Assembly (NCBI GenBank): GCA_038230975.1
Contig: JBBRMF010000100.1
Span: 1-16,809, forward strand
Source: JANXVV01 sp038230975
Lineage (GTDB): Bacteria; Planctomycetota; Phycisphaerae; Tepidisphaerales; Tepidisphaeraceae
Length of the DNA: 16,809 bases
Direction: 5' to 3'
The translations under genes were made by a program, and so were the position numbers. Position 1 is the first letter of the stretch, and the number at the start of each line of letters is the position of its first letter. This document shows positions 1 to 6,961 of the stretch, piece after piece. Below the pieces are notes generated by a model, which saw only the letters and a program-made list of their open reading frames with translations, made no database searches and was not told the origin of the DNA.

Positions 1-470
1 CGAGCCATTTCGGCCGCTACGTTTGGACCGGACAGAGCCACCAACGGCCAATTGCATTGGGGGCCTTTGGAGGTTTCTGAGACCGTGATTCCACCCAGGA
101 CATCGGCAATGATTTGCGTCGGACGCAAGAGTGTTTCATTTTCAATCCCCTTGGCCACTGAAACAATTGGCACATCCACCGGAACATATTGCTTCAATCG
201 CTTCCAGACCCCTCGCATGAATTGAGTGGGGATGGCCGACAGAATCATCGTCGACCCGCGAAAGCATTCGGCATCATTCGCGGTGAGATGAACGGTCGGC
301 GGGATGCGTGCGCCCGGCAGCAACCGCGACTGCTCGCGATTTTGCTGCAATCGCTCGATGGACTCCTCAAACGCCCCCCACATCGTGACGGCGTGTCCGC
401 CTTGAATGAGCAGGATCGAACAAACCGTCGCCATCGCCCCGTCGCCGAGAATCGTAATATGTTCAGGCAT
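1..470 (-). CDS. gpsA: Glycerol-3-phosphate dehydrogenase [NAD(P)+], N-terminal part, runs off the left edge
   Basis: The 156 visible N-terminal residues read as the Rossmann domain of GpsA, the cytosolic enzyme that reduces dihydroxyacetone phosphate to sn-glycerol-3-phosphate for phospholipid synthesis. After the start comes ITILGDGAMATV, a dinucleotide-binding GxGxxA loop (residues 9-14; the usual third Gly is Ala). Then follow SAIPTQFMR (around 78-86), the SVAKGIENET motif (around 104) and ALSGPNVAAEMA (around 145), equivalent to the family's SGPxxAxE segment. The ATG at 470 is the first possible start because an in-frame TAA lies four codons upstream. I see no good Shine-Dalgarno sequence. 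The substrate-binding C-terminal domain lies outside the window. The next upstream gene on this strand is ogt, but a long inverted repeat separates them, so co-transcription is uncertain. Confidence 0.9.
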   Translation of the reverse strand, partial: MPEHITILGDGAMATVCSILLIQGGHAVTMWGAFEESIERLQQNREQSRLLPGARIPPTVHLTANDAECFRGSTMILSAIPTQFMRGVWKRLKQYVPVDVPIVSVAKGIENETLLRPTQIIADVLGGITVSETSKGPQCNWPLVALSGPNVAAEMA

Positions 471-542
471 AGGCGGGGAGTTTTACCGGAAGAGGAGGTA
501 AACGTCACCGCGCCGGCCGATTTCACATCAATCGTCCTGTAT

Positions 543-618
543 TTTTTAGCGGCAGTGCCGAAGGCACGCGTTTTTCATTGGCGACAAAAGCGCGTGCCTT
601 CGGCACTGCCGCTAAAAA
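543..618. repeat. Perfect 28-bp inverted repeat with nested hairpins, between ogt and gpsA
   Basis: The arms at 543-570 and 591-618 are exact reverse complements over 28 bases. With one G-T wobble the stem extends inwards by 5 pairs, to 575 and 586, leaving a loop of about 10 bases. Each arm also contains its own small hairpin, GTGCCTTCGGCAC, with a 5-bp stem. The outer ends are T5 on the left and A5 on the right, so neither strand has the U-tract after the stem that an intrinsic terminator needs. It begins 3 bp past the ogt stop. It could still slow or end transcription, but nested palindromes of this kind look more like a REP/MITE-type dispersed element. Whether it is repeated in the genome cannot be seen here. 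Confidence 0.85.
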
Positions 619-621
619 TGA

Positions 622-972
622 TCACGAAAATAAATGCCGTTCCGCAATCGCCACCCGGTTGCCACGACAGGGAACGCCTTCTTCTTCCAACATCTTCCGC
701 TTCTTTTCCAACCCAAACGCATAGCCGGTCAATGAACCATCACTCCCCACGACCCGATGACACGGCACACCGGGCGCATATGGATTTTTGTTCATCGCGT
801 TTCCGACGGCTCGATAGGCTTTGGTCCCGACCGCCCGAGCCAATTCGCCATAGGTGGCGACGGTTCCCCTGGGGATTTGAGCCGTTAACGCCCAGATTTT
901 TTGATTGAACGACATGTCCTGGCTGAGCTTACCGGCACGGATCAACGATTCCATGGTTACGGGTTTCTTCAT
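622..972 (-). CDS. ogt: Short methylated-DNA-protein-cysteine methyltransferase (MGMT/Ogt family)
   Basis: A 116-residue protein of the O6-alkylguanine-DNA alkyltransferase family, which moves alkyl groups from O6-alkylguanine to its own cysteine in a suicide reaction. The acceptor motif PCHRV is present with the nucleophile at C71. The DNA-binding helix region IPRGTVATYGELA (33-45) and the Arg-finger segment AYRAVGNAMNKNP (52-64) precede it, and SLTGYAFGLEKKR follows. The acceptor Cys excludes the Cys-less alkyltransferase-like (ATL) proteins. The protein is shorter than two-domain Ogt/Ada-C proteins (about 160 residues or more), lacks the N-terminal RNase H-like domain, and consists essentially of the catalytic/DNA-binding domain. 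ATG at 972 is the natural start. It diverges from the zinc-ribbon gene across only 47 bp. Confidence 0.88.
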   Translation of the reverse strand: MKKPVTMESLIRAGKLSQDMSFNQKIWALTAQIPRGTVATYGELARAVGTKAYRAVGNAMNKNPYAPGVPCHRVVGSDGSLTGYAFGLEKKRKMLEEEGVPCRGNRVAIAERHLFS

Positions 973-1019
973 GCGTCAATTGTATCGCCGAATTCGACGA
1001 AGTGTTATAGTTTTGTTCA

Positions 1020-1883
1020 ATGCCAGAAATAAAGGTGTTGAGCGAATCCGACGAGCCTTGGCGGCAGCCTTTTTGCCCGGACTGCGCGTATTCGTTGGAG
1101 GGATTGCCAGATATCGGGAACTGTCCGGAATGTGGAAAATCGTTTGATCGGACGCAGATGATCCTTGTGGGGTGGGATCGGCGAACTTCTGGTCGGCGGG
1201 GCTACTTGTTGAAGCTTCAAATCGTTGGCGCCTTGTTCATTCTGGCTACGTGTTGGGATCAGTATCATCAAGGGAAAACAAATCCATCGATTTTCACCAT
1301 CGTCGTGTGGACCGGAATTGGTTCGACCGCTTTTGTCCAGTTGTTATCACGCTGGTCATCACATCGCGTTGGCTTTACGCAATTGCGATTATGGCCCAAC
1401 GGCATAACGCAGATTGGTGATCTTTCGTCCAGCGATGGCAACTCTTGGTCAAAGCTGATCAGACTGCTCGATACTCTGACCTTCGTCGGGGCCGTTTTGA
1501 GTGGGACGTACGAATTAAGCAAAAGGACCGATACACCGTGGCTTGGCTGGGGTATCGGAACCGTTGTCCTCATACTGGTACTGGTCGGCTATATGGTGTA
1601 TCGGATTCGACTTCAGCGACTCCTATCAGTGGTTACACGCTTTTGGTGCCAAGTGCCGCTCGTCCACATTTGGAATGAAGTTGCCGGTTGCGATGTTTTG
1701 CCCATTGATACTGACTGGCGCCGAATCCGGATTACAGATCGGGATTTCAAGATTTTTATGATCGACACAGACGTGAATTGCACCGTCGACCAAGCAGCCC
1801 AAATCCGCTTTATGACGCGACAGTGGATTCTCAATTCTCGCAGGCCGAGCGGAAAGTCCGGCAGTCTGAATCCACTCGCTTGA
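1020..1883 (+). CDS. Zinc-ribbon membrane protein of unknown function
   Basis: A 287-residue protein that I cannot assign a function. It opens with a four-cysteine zinc ribbon, C19-P-D-C22 and C35-P-E-C38, around the sequence YSLEGLP. N-terminal ribbons of the form CPxCxYxLxGLPxxxxCPECG recur in planctomycete membrane proteins. After the ribbon there are about four hydrophobic segments: around 63-78 (LLKLQIVGALFILATCW), 90-108, 150-163 and 175-194 (two long aliphatic stretches around GWGIGTVVLILVLVGYMVY). The C-terminal ~90 residues are soluble and rich in Arg, Asp and Trp. There is no visible Shine-Dalgarno sequence. A TATAGT at 1006-1011 lies so close to the ATG that the transcript could be leaderless. 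nuoB begins 59 bp downstream on the same strand and may be co-transcribed. Confidence 0.75.
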   Translation: MPEIKVLSESDEPWRQPFCPDCAYSLEGLPDIGNCPECGKSFDRTQMILVGWDRRTSGRRGYLLKLQIVGALFILATCWDQYHQGKTNPSIFTIVVWTGIGSTAFVQLLSRWSSHRVGFTQLRLWPNGITQIGDLSSSDGNSWSKLIRLLDTLTFVGAVLSGTYELSKRTDTPWLGWGIGTVVLILVLVGYMVYRIRLQRLLSVVTRFWCQVPLVHIWNEVAGCDVLPIDTDWRRIRITDRDFKIFMIDTDVNCTVDQAAQIRFMTRQWILNSRRPSGKSGSLNPLA

Positions 1884-1942
1884 GACTCCGCCCCATTGAT
1901 GCAATAATAAGACTTCGAGAAAGACTTTACAAAGGCGTAAAA

Positions 1943-2488
1943 ATGTCTTGGATTGAAAATCGATTTGAAGAAGGCCTCATCGTCACCAGCGTCGACTTTG
2001 CCATCAACTGGGCAAGGCGGAACAGCTTGTGGCCCATGACGTTTGGCTTGGCGTGTTGCGCCATTGAAATGATGGCCGTCGGCGGTGCCCGATATGACTT
2101 GGACCGCTTCGGGGCCGGTGCGTTCCGCGCTTCCCCTCGCCAGAGCGATTTGATGATTGTCGCGGGGACGGTCAACTACAAGATGGCCTCTCGCCTGAAA
2201 CGGCTGTACCACCAAATGCCGGATCCAAAATATGTGATCGCGATGGGTGCCTGCACTGTGGGGGGTGGGCCGTACTTTAAATATGGGTACAACGTGGTGA
2301 AGGGTGTGGATCTGGTGGTGCCGGTGGATGTGTACGTGCCCGGTTGCCCGCCGCGCCCCGAGGCATTGCTCGAAGGGATCATGCGGCTGCAAGACAAGAT
2401 CAGTGCCCGCACGATCGGCCTGCCCCGCGGCGCACGAGCGGTGGCGGCGGATCGACCGCTGATTGCGCCGGTGTCGGCGGCGGTGTAA
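1943..2488 (+). CDS. nuoB: NADH-quinone oxidoreductase subunit B (complex I, N2 cluster subunit)
   Basis: A 181-residue NuoB, the peripheral-arm subunit of respiratory complex I that holds the terminal iron-sulfur cluster N2 and passes electrons to quinone. All four N2 ligands are visible: the adjacent pair C38-C39 in FGLACCAIEMM, C104 in GACTVGGGPY and C135 in VPGCPPRPEAL. NSLWPMTFGLACC is the family signature. The ATG at 1943 (MSWIENRFEEG) matches the usual NuoB start and is preceded by a weak AAAGG. The frame stays open further upstream, but that extension has no NuoB-like sequence. No other nuo gene is in the window: upstream is a zinc-ribbon membrane protein and downstream is a convergent toxin-antitoxin pair, so this is not a canonical nuo operon. 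Confidence 0.93.
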   Translation: MSWIENRFEEGLIVTSVDFAINWARRNSLWPMTFGLACCAIEMMAVGGARYDLDRFGAGAFRASPRQSDLMIVAGTVNYKMASRLKRLYHQMPDPKYVIAMGACTVGGGPYFKYGYNVVKGVDLVVPVDVYVPGCPPRPEALLEGIMRLQDKISARTIGLPRGARAVAADRPLIAPVSAAV

Positions 2489-2540
2489 TAAGGGATTTCG
2501 TCAATTTCATTTGGAGAATGCTTGCCCTCAAAAGTCAGGC

Positions 2541-2563
2541 ACTTCTTGATTCAATCAAGAGGT
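2541..2563. terminator. Palindromic hairpin at the nuoB / vapC convergent junction
   Basis: An 11-bp stem with one G-T wobble. Its core is CTTGATT, a central C, then AATCAAG. It lies about 53 bp past the nuoB stop. On the other strand it coincides with the end of the shifted VapC reading frame (TGA at 2557-2555). There is no strong U-tract on either side. The position between convergent genes makes a bidirectional terminator the likeliest role. Confidence 0.45.
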
Positions 2564-2632
2564 TTGCGCTGGCCGTTTTAGAAACGCGGCTGCAAGAGCG
2601 GCGGGATCGATCGTTTCAATCGTGTCAAACTC
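2555..2632 (-). pseudogene. Detached, frameshifted C-terminal tail of VapC
   Basis: Skipping one base near 2633 changes the reading after VapC residue T133 into EFDTIETIDPAALAAAF and about eight more residues before a TGA at 2557-2555. This looks like the last strand and helix of a PIN-domain toxin, where TFNxxDF is usually followed by a few residues and an IxxIDP-like strand. In the current frame the protein instead stops at 2627-2625, right after KDFTRV. The tail ends inside the terminator-like palindrome, as an original gene end would. It is best read as a single-base frameshift, either real or a sequencing error. Confidence 0.6.
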
Positions 2633-3032
2633 TCGTGAAATCTTTGAAATTGAAGGTCGCGAATGCTTTCAGACCGTAAACGCTCATTGCTGCGACCAAC
2701 CGCGTATCATGCGCGCGTTTTCCAAAGATTTTATGAGAGGTAATCAGTTTCAGCCATTCAGAATAAATCGCGGGGGTATCGGGCAGAACTTCAAACAGTG
2801 AGGTCAATCGATCCAGTTCAGCAATGACGATTTCATTCGTCATTCCAAGACCACCGTACTCACCCGGCGGACGCGTGCATACGACAAAGTATTCGTATAG
2901 CACTTGAGGCACGATACAGAGACGATCACCCCGCGCCGACAATTCCTTCATTGCCGCCACGGCCGCAAGATGCAAAGGATGGCTCGGTTGAATGCATCTT
3001 GCCAATAGATTTGTGTCTAGCAATATGTCCAT
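2625..3032 (-). CDS. vapC: VapC-type PIN-domain toxin ribonuclease, apparently truncated at the C-terminus
   Basis: A 135-residue PIN-domain protein. VapC toxins are Mg2+-dependent RNases that cut tRNA or rRNA and are neutralised by the cognate VapB. The acidic active-site residues are visible: D6 in MDILLDTNLL, E47 in QVLYEYFV and D109 in KRAHDTRLVAAM, with N128 and D131 in ATFNFKDF. The start is the ATG at 3032, whose A is also the last base of the antitoxin stop (TGATG), a coupling typical of these modules. The frame could also open at a TTG three bases earlier, but the ATG is preferred. The reading frame ends abruptly after KDFTRV, and the normal final strand is found in the +1-shifted frame, so the toxin may be inactive or misassembled. 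Confidence 0.85.
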   Translation of the reverse strand: MDILLDTNLLARCIQPSHPLHLAAVAAMKELSARGDRLCIVPQVLYEYFVVCTRPPGEYGGLGMTNEIVIAELDRLTSLFEVLPDTPAIYSEWLKLITSHKIFGKRAHDTRLVAAMSVYGLKAFATFNFKDFTRV

Positions 3033-3277
3033 CAATCTCGCTCATCACCATAAACCGCATCACGGCTGTCATCCGCGATAAAATCGCGCCGGGGATGGGA
3101 GGAAACCCATGCGTCAAAAGCCTTCATCCATTCAGCAGAACCCTGCGTTCCTGAAACAGTTCCGTTTGTTCCAACATCCGCAATACGATCCAAAAACTGG
3201 TCCAGCGGAATATGCATCGCGGCGGCAAGTTTATTCAATCGCGAATAGGTGGAATCTGGAATGGTGACGACTGCCAT
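3032..3277 (-). CDS. vapB: Antitoxin of the vapBC-type module
   Basis: An 81-residue antitoxin directly upstream of the PIN toxin, with stop and start sharing one base. The N-terminus (AVVTIPDSTYSRLNKLAAAMHIPLDQFLDRI, given here in pieces: a short strand at 2-6, then a helix-turn-helix stretch to about 33) suits a ribbon-helix-helix DNA-binding fold that would autoregulate the operon. The C-terminal half, with EWMKAFDAWVSSHPRRDF and an acidic end, is the likely toxin-wrapping segment. A good Shine-Dalgarno sequence (AAGGAG) lies about 8 bases before the ATG at 3277. The family is assigned from position and size more than from a specific motif, so the symbol is functional shorthand. Confidence 0.75.
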   Translation of the reverse strand: MAVVTIPDSTYSRLNKLAAAMHIPLDQFLDRIADVGTNGTVSGTQGSAEWMKAFDAWVSSHPRRDFIADDSRDAVYGDERD

Positions 3278-3407
3278 GGTTACGCTCCTTCACAAAGTCT
3301 AGCATGCAAGATAGGGCATGTCTTCAAAATAGCATTTGAAATCCAATTTGAAGCGGTTGTACTTGATTCCGATTGACGACCAAGCCACGTCCGCTTATGC
3401 CTTGCCC

Positions 3408-4781
3408 ATGCAGAAAACCGTCGTCATCAACGCCGTAGGCCTTACGCCAAGTTTGCTCGGGCCATCGACCCCCCGCCTGCTTGCGTTTTCAAAAGCAGGA
3501 AAGCTCGCCACGATTGGGCCGGTGATTCCGGCGGTGACGACAACGGTGCAATCAACGTACCTCACCGGCACTTGGCCGAGCGATCACGGCATCGTCGGCA
3601 ATGGGTGGTATTTTCGAGATGAGTGCGAGATCAAATTCTGGAAGCAGTCCAACGCGCTGGTGCAGCAGCCGAAGATTTGGGATATCGCCAAGTCGAAGTA
3701 TCCAAAATTTACCTGTGCCAATATTTGCTGGTGGTACGCGATGTATTCGACGGCGGATTACACCATCACGCCGCGCCCGATGTATCCGGCCAGCGGGTTG
3801 AAGCTGCCGGATATCTGGACTCATCCGGCGAACCTTCGGCCGGAATTACAGAAGCAGTTGGGGCAGTTTCCCCTGTTCAATTTCTGGGGGCCGGCAACGA
3901 ACATTCAGGCCACGAAGTGGATCGCCGACGCTGCGATCAAAGTCGATCAAGGATACGATCCCACGCTGTCGCTGATCTACCTGCCTCACCTGGATTATGG
4001 CCTGCAAAAATATGGACCGGACGATTCACGAATCCTTAAGGATCTTGCGGAACTCGATTCGGTGTGTGGCTCACTCATTGACCACTTTGAGCCGCGCGGA
4101 ACATCGATTATTTTTCTGTCCGAGTATGGAATTACGAAGGTGAATCAGCCGATTCATTTGAATCGCATGTTGCGGGAACAGGGTTTTTTGTCGATTCGCG
4201 AAGAGATGGGTCTTGAGTTGCTCGATGCGGGAGAGAGCAAGGCATTCGCGGTGGCCGACCATCAGATTGCGCATGTGTATGTCAATGATCGCAGTCGCAT
4301 TCAAGACGTGAAAAAGTTGATTGAAGCCGTGGATGGCGTGGAACGGGTGCTCGATGAGGCGGGGAAGATAGAGATGCATCTGGATCATCCTCGCAGTGGT
4401 GAGCTGGTGGTGATCGCTAAGCCGCAGGCTTGGTTTACGTATTACTATTGGTTGGACGATGCAAAGGCACCGGACTTCGCGCGCACCGTCGATATTCACC
4501 GGAAGCCGGGGTATGACCCTGCGGAACTTTTTCTGGACCCCCATCTTGTGTTGCCGAAATTGAAGATTGCCCGAACGGTGCTTCAGAAGAAAATGGGATT
4601 TCGTTATTTGATGGATGTCATCCCGCTGGATGCGTCGATCGTCAAAGGTTCGCATGGTCGCGCGGCGTCACAGTCGGCGGAGGGGCCGATGTTGATGACG
4701 CAGCAGGCGGGGTTGATTGATGGGAATCATATTGAGGCAACCGATGTGTGCGGGGTGATTTTGAAACTTTTGGAAGGCTGA
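3408..4781 (+). CDS. Alkaline-phosphatase-superfamily phosphodiesterase, EboF-like
   Basis: A 457-residue member of the type I phosphodiesterase/nucleotide pyrophosphatase branch of the alkaline phosphatase superfamily. The N-terminus MQKTVVINAVGLTPSLLG and the segments YLTGTWPSDHGIVGNGWYFR and LSEYGITKVNQPIHLN resemble, from memory, proteins called EboF in the ebo clusters, which are linked to transport of a prenylated or glycosylated precursor. The candidate nucleophile is in AVTTTVQST (T44-T46). Several classical metal ligands differ: the motif-1 Asp is N8, the DxxxHxxG motif is D196..Q200..G203, and the usual DHG is E239-Y240-G241, while H416-G417 is kept. The frame is open from a TTG at 3336, but the ATG at 3408 matches the conserved start. 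There is no clear Shine-Dalgarno sequence and no signal peptide. No other ebo genes are in the window. Confidence 0.75.
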   Translation: MQKTVVINAVGLTPSLLGPSTPRLLAFSKAGKLATIGPVIPAVTTTVQSTYLTGTWPSDHGIVGNGWYFRDECEIKFWKQSNALVQQPKIWDIAKSKYPKFTCANICWWYAMYSTADYTITPRPMYPASGLKLPDIWTHPANLRPELQKQLGQFPLFNFWGPATNIQATKWIADAAIKVDQGYDPTLSLIYLPHLDYGLQKYGPDDSRILKDLAELDSVCGSLIDHFEPRGTSIIFLSEYGITKVNQPIHLNRMLREQGFLSIREEMGLELLDAGESKAFAVADHQIAHVYVNDRSRIQDVKKLIEAVDGVERVLDEAGKIEMHLDHPRSGELVVIAKPQAWFTYYYWLDDAKAPDFARTVDIHRKPGYDPAELFLDPHLVLPKLKIARTVLQKKMGFRYLMDVIPLDASIVKGSHGRAASQSAEGPMLMTQQAGLIDGNHIEATDVCGVILKLLEG

Positions 4782-4789
4782 TTTTGCGA

Positions 4790-4820
4790 TCCCCTCCCCT
4801 CGGTAATTCGGGGGAGGGGA
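4790..4820. terminator. GC-rich hairpin between convergent genes
   Basis: A perfect 10-bp stem (TCCCCTCCCC at 4790-4799, GGGGAGGGGA at 4811-4820) with an 11-base loop. It starts 8 bp past the stop of the phosphodiesterase and ends 10 bp before the stop of the convergent PA14 gene. There is no U-tract on either side. Its position suggests a bidirectional terminator. Confidence 0.5.
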
Positions 4821-4830
4821 CCGGAGCAAT

Positions 4831-6885
4831 TCACCGGCGGATTTCGACAATGTCGCGGATGGATACGGAAACCGGGCCGGCGGAATCATCCTGCATTTGA
4901 AGGCAACCTTTTTCGATCGAGAGCTTGGCCGGCAGATAGATCGATCCATCGCTCGTCCGCACGGAGATGTGTTTGCCATCGTCGGCGATATCGTGCAGGG
5001 AGATCGCCAGCAATTCATTGTTTTCAAACGTCTTGAGCCCGAACACAACCGAGTCGACCCTCACACGGCCATCTTTGATTCCGCGGAAATCCCCTTCATA
5101 AAAATCACCGCTGGTCAGCAGTACACCACTGTGGCCGCGCCCGATGCCGGCGGATAGTTCCAATGGCACGGGGCGAAGAAAGATTCGGGCGATATCGTTC
5201 GACGCAACAGTGAAGTTTTTACCGCGACTCCGTAGGAGAAGAACCTGCGCCTCATCGGCCTTTTGAATATCACCTGCCAGGAACGTTCCGCTGCGCGTTT
5301 GAACGCCGGCGCTGGTGGATTCCATGGGAGGTGAGCCGGCTTTTATCAGCACGTGATCCACCGTGGCGGTGCAGCTTTCATCATCAGAACGACTGGTCGT
5401 AATCAAACCGACGAAAGTCTGCGTTCCCAAATTCAGTTGGTCGGAACCAACCAGTTGCCAGCTCGATCCGTTTTCGGAAACGTACGCCTTGAAGAATTTT
5501 CCCAAACGAACAAGCCGCAAGTAACAGGGGGATGTGCGGTTGATGTCGTTGGCGGCGACCCAGGATGCGGGCTCACGGCGGCAGAGATATTCCGTCCCGG
5601 ATTTTCCGGTCAGCAACGCCGCGTATCGCGAATCGCCGGACAGCGATTCGCGGAACATGACACCGGTGATGGCATTGGGAGTGGTATCGGCCGAGATGTC
5701 TCCCACGCGCACAGTGATTTGTCCGTCGCCATCGAGAGGTTGCGCGATGAAGTATCCTGAATCAAACGCGCCGCGAAGTTCCCCGCCGCCGGCACGAATC
5801 GTGAAGAGGCCTCCGGAATAGGAGGAACTATCGCGACGCTCCATCGCGCCCAATCGCATCGAGCCCCAGGGCGTCGGCAATGATCCGGACCCGTTGGCGG
5901 CGACGTTGACCATCACGGGGAGCGACGCAGTGATCGTTCCCGCATCATCCGTTGCTCGGGCTGTCAATTTATGATGGCCCGGTGGAACATGCACCCAGGT
6001 GTATCGATATGGCGGTGTGGTGACGGTGCCGAGCAAGGTGTTGGTCGAAAAAAATTCAACGCGGGCGATGTTGCCTTTCGGAGCGGATGCGGTGGCTTCA
6101 AGATCCATCGTTCCGGGGGCGATGCGCCATCGATCGGCGGTTGGGGCGGTCAGCACGATGCGCGGGGGTGAGGCCGGATCATTAACCGGCGGCGACAATT
6201 GCGATGCGGCAATGATCTCCTTCCGCTGGCTCGGGCTCGACCAGCGCAATCGCATGATCGCTTCACCCATTTTATTGTGGTAATCGATTCGGATGTCATA
6301 TTTGTGACCGGCCTGCAATGGAACATTGGCTTCCTGCAAGTACGGGGGAGCATCTTCCCAGCGATTGATGATTTGTTTGCCGTCGATCCACAGCCGCACC
6401 CCATCTTCGGCGTGGGTTTGGAAGGTGTAGATCTCACTGTATTTTGCTTCGATTCGGCCCGTCCAGCGCGCCGCGAAATCAACATTCACCGAAGGATCGG
6501 GCGCTCCTAAGCCCCACTGGAAATTCAGAATCGGGTCGTATCGCACGAGGCGCGGTTTGTGGAATTCCTGATCGTCAAAATACTCGGCCTTCAAACCACC
6601 GGCGGATGGGACGTCTATCAGCTTATCCGCAGGCGGCACGATTTCTCGAAACTCCGCGGTCGCGATGTCTGCCAATTTGATATTCCTGGCAGAATTCCCG
6701 TGCTGGATGACTAAAGAATCACCTTGAAGCGAAGCGGTGCCTTCGAGCGATTGGCCATCCACCGTTTTAATCTTCGCCGAACGCGTTTGAGTCTGCGGAT
6801 TGATCCCGTCGACAACCAATTCCGCATAAGCGGTTGACGCGGTGCCAATCAGGAAGACGATCAGAAAAAGAAGGCGATCATTCAT
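4831..6885 (-). CDS. Large secreted PA14-domain protein with Ig-like and flanking small beta repeats
   Basis: A 684-residue exported protein. A Sec signal peptide (MNDRLLFLIVFLIGTASTAYA) spans 1-21. A PA14 domain spans about 97-232: GLKAEYFDDQEF, then FAARWTGRIEA, then DGVRLWIDGKQIINRW. PA14 domains bind carbohydrates or occur in glycan-active exoproteins. An Ig-like module spans about 240-330 (RVEFFSTNTLLGTV, then TDDAGTITAS). A jelly-roll-like region resembling DUF1349-type sugar-binding domains spans about 335-515 (GVMFRESLSGDSRYAALL). No catalytic domain is recognised. Four short modules of ~40 residues, at about 42-80, 529-570, 585-630 and 638-683, share a GxxLxGD...V...D(I)..I pattern and flank the others. 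The start is the ATG at 6885; an upstream TTG at 6930 would put extra sequence before a complete signal peptide. Convergent with the phosphodiesterase and divergent from the DUF4861 gene. Confidence 0.8.
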   Translation of the reverse strand: MNDRLLFLIVFLIGTASTAYAELVVDGINPQTQTRSAKIKTVDGQSLEGTASLQGDSLVIQHGNSARNIKLADIATAEFREIVPPADKLIDVPSAGGLKAEYFDDQEFHKPRLVRYDPILNFQWGLGAPDPSVNVDFAARWTGRIEAKYSEIYTFQTHAEDGVRLWIDGKQIINRWEDAPPYLQEANVPLQAGHKYDIRIDYHNKMGEAIMRLRWSSPSQRKEIIAASQLSPPVNDPASPPRIVLTAPTADRWRIAPGTMDLEATASAPKGNIARVEFFSTNTLLGTVTTPPYRYTWVHVPPGHHKLTARATDDAGTITASLPVMVNVAANGSGSLPTPWGSMRLGAMERRDSSSYSGGLFTIRAGGGELRGAFDSGYFIAQPLDGDGQITVRVGDISADTTPNAITGVMFRESLSGDSRYAALLTGKSGTEYLCRREPASWVAANDINRTSPCYLRLVRLGKFFKAYVSENGSSWQLVGSDQLNLGTQTFVGLITTSRSDDESCTATVDHVLIKAGSPPMESTSAGVQTRSGTFLAGDIQKADEAQVLLLRSRGKNFTVASNDIARIFLRPVPLELSAGIGRGHSGVLLTSGDFYEGDFRGIKDGRVRVDSVVFGLKTFENNELLAISLHDIADDGKHISVRTSDGSIYLPAKLSIEKGCLQMQDDSAGPVSVSIRDIVEIRR

Positions 6886-6946
6886 GCAACCACTCAGAAG
6901 TAATAGCGCGTAGCGACAGGGTAGATACAATGATCGCGGTCAGATG

Positions 6947-6961
6947 TGAAATTCAATTTCA
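6947..6961. promoter_or_regulatory. 15-nt palindrome in a divergent intergenic region
   Basis: TGAAATT-C-AATTTCA is a perfect palindrome around a central C. It lies in the 170-bp region between the divergent PA14 and DUF4861 genes, about 61 bp before the first start and 94 bp before the second. This is where an operator for a dimeric regulator would be expected. On the minus strand a weak promoter (TTCACA, 17 bp, TATCTA) overlaps it. It could be chance in an AT-rich stretch. Confidence 0.3.

Noticed and set aside
189..908. Long plus-strand open frame across gpsA, the inverted repeat and ogt
   Set aside because: It is antisense to two recognisable genes and has an Arg/Pro/His-rich composition with no domain; a shadow frame.
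1613..2392. 259-codon minus-strand frame opposite nuoB
   Set aside because: Antisense to nuoB, whose four cluster ligands and family signature are certain.
2518..2679. Small plus-strand frame starting MLALKSQALLD in the nuoB-vapC interval
   Set aside because: It overlaps vapC and its shifted tail, has no ribosome-binding site and no recognisable sequence.
6885..6930. Longer start (TTG at 6930) giving a lipobox-like LLSGC before the PA14 protein
   Set aside because: It would put a complete signal peptide behind a lipoprotein signal; the ATG at 6885 alone gives a normal Sec signal.
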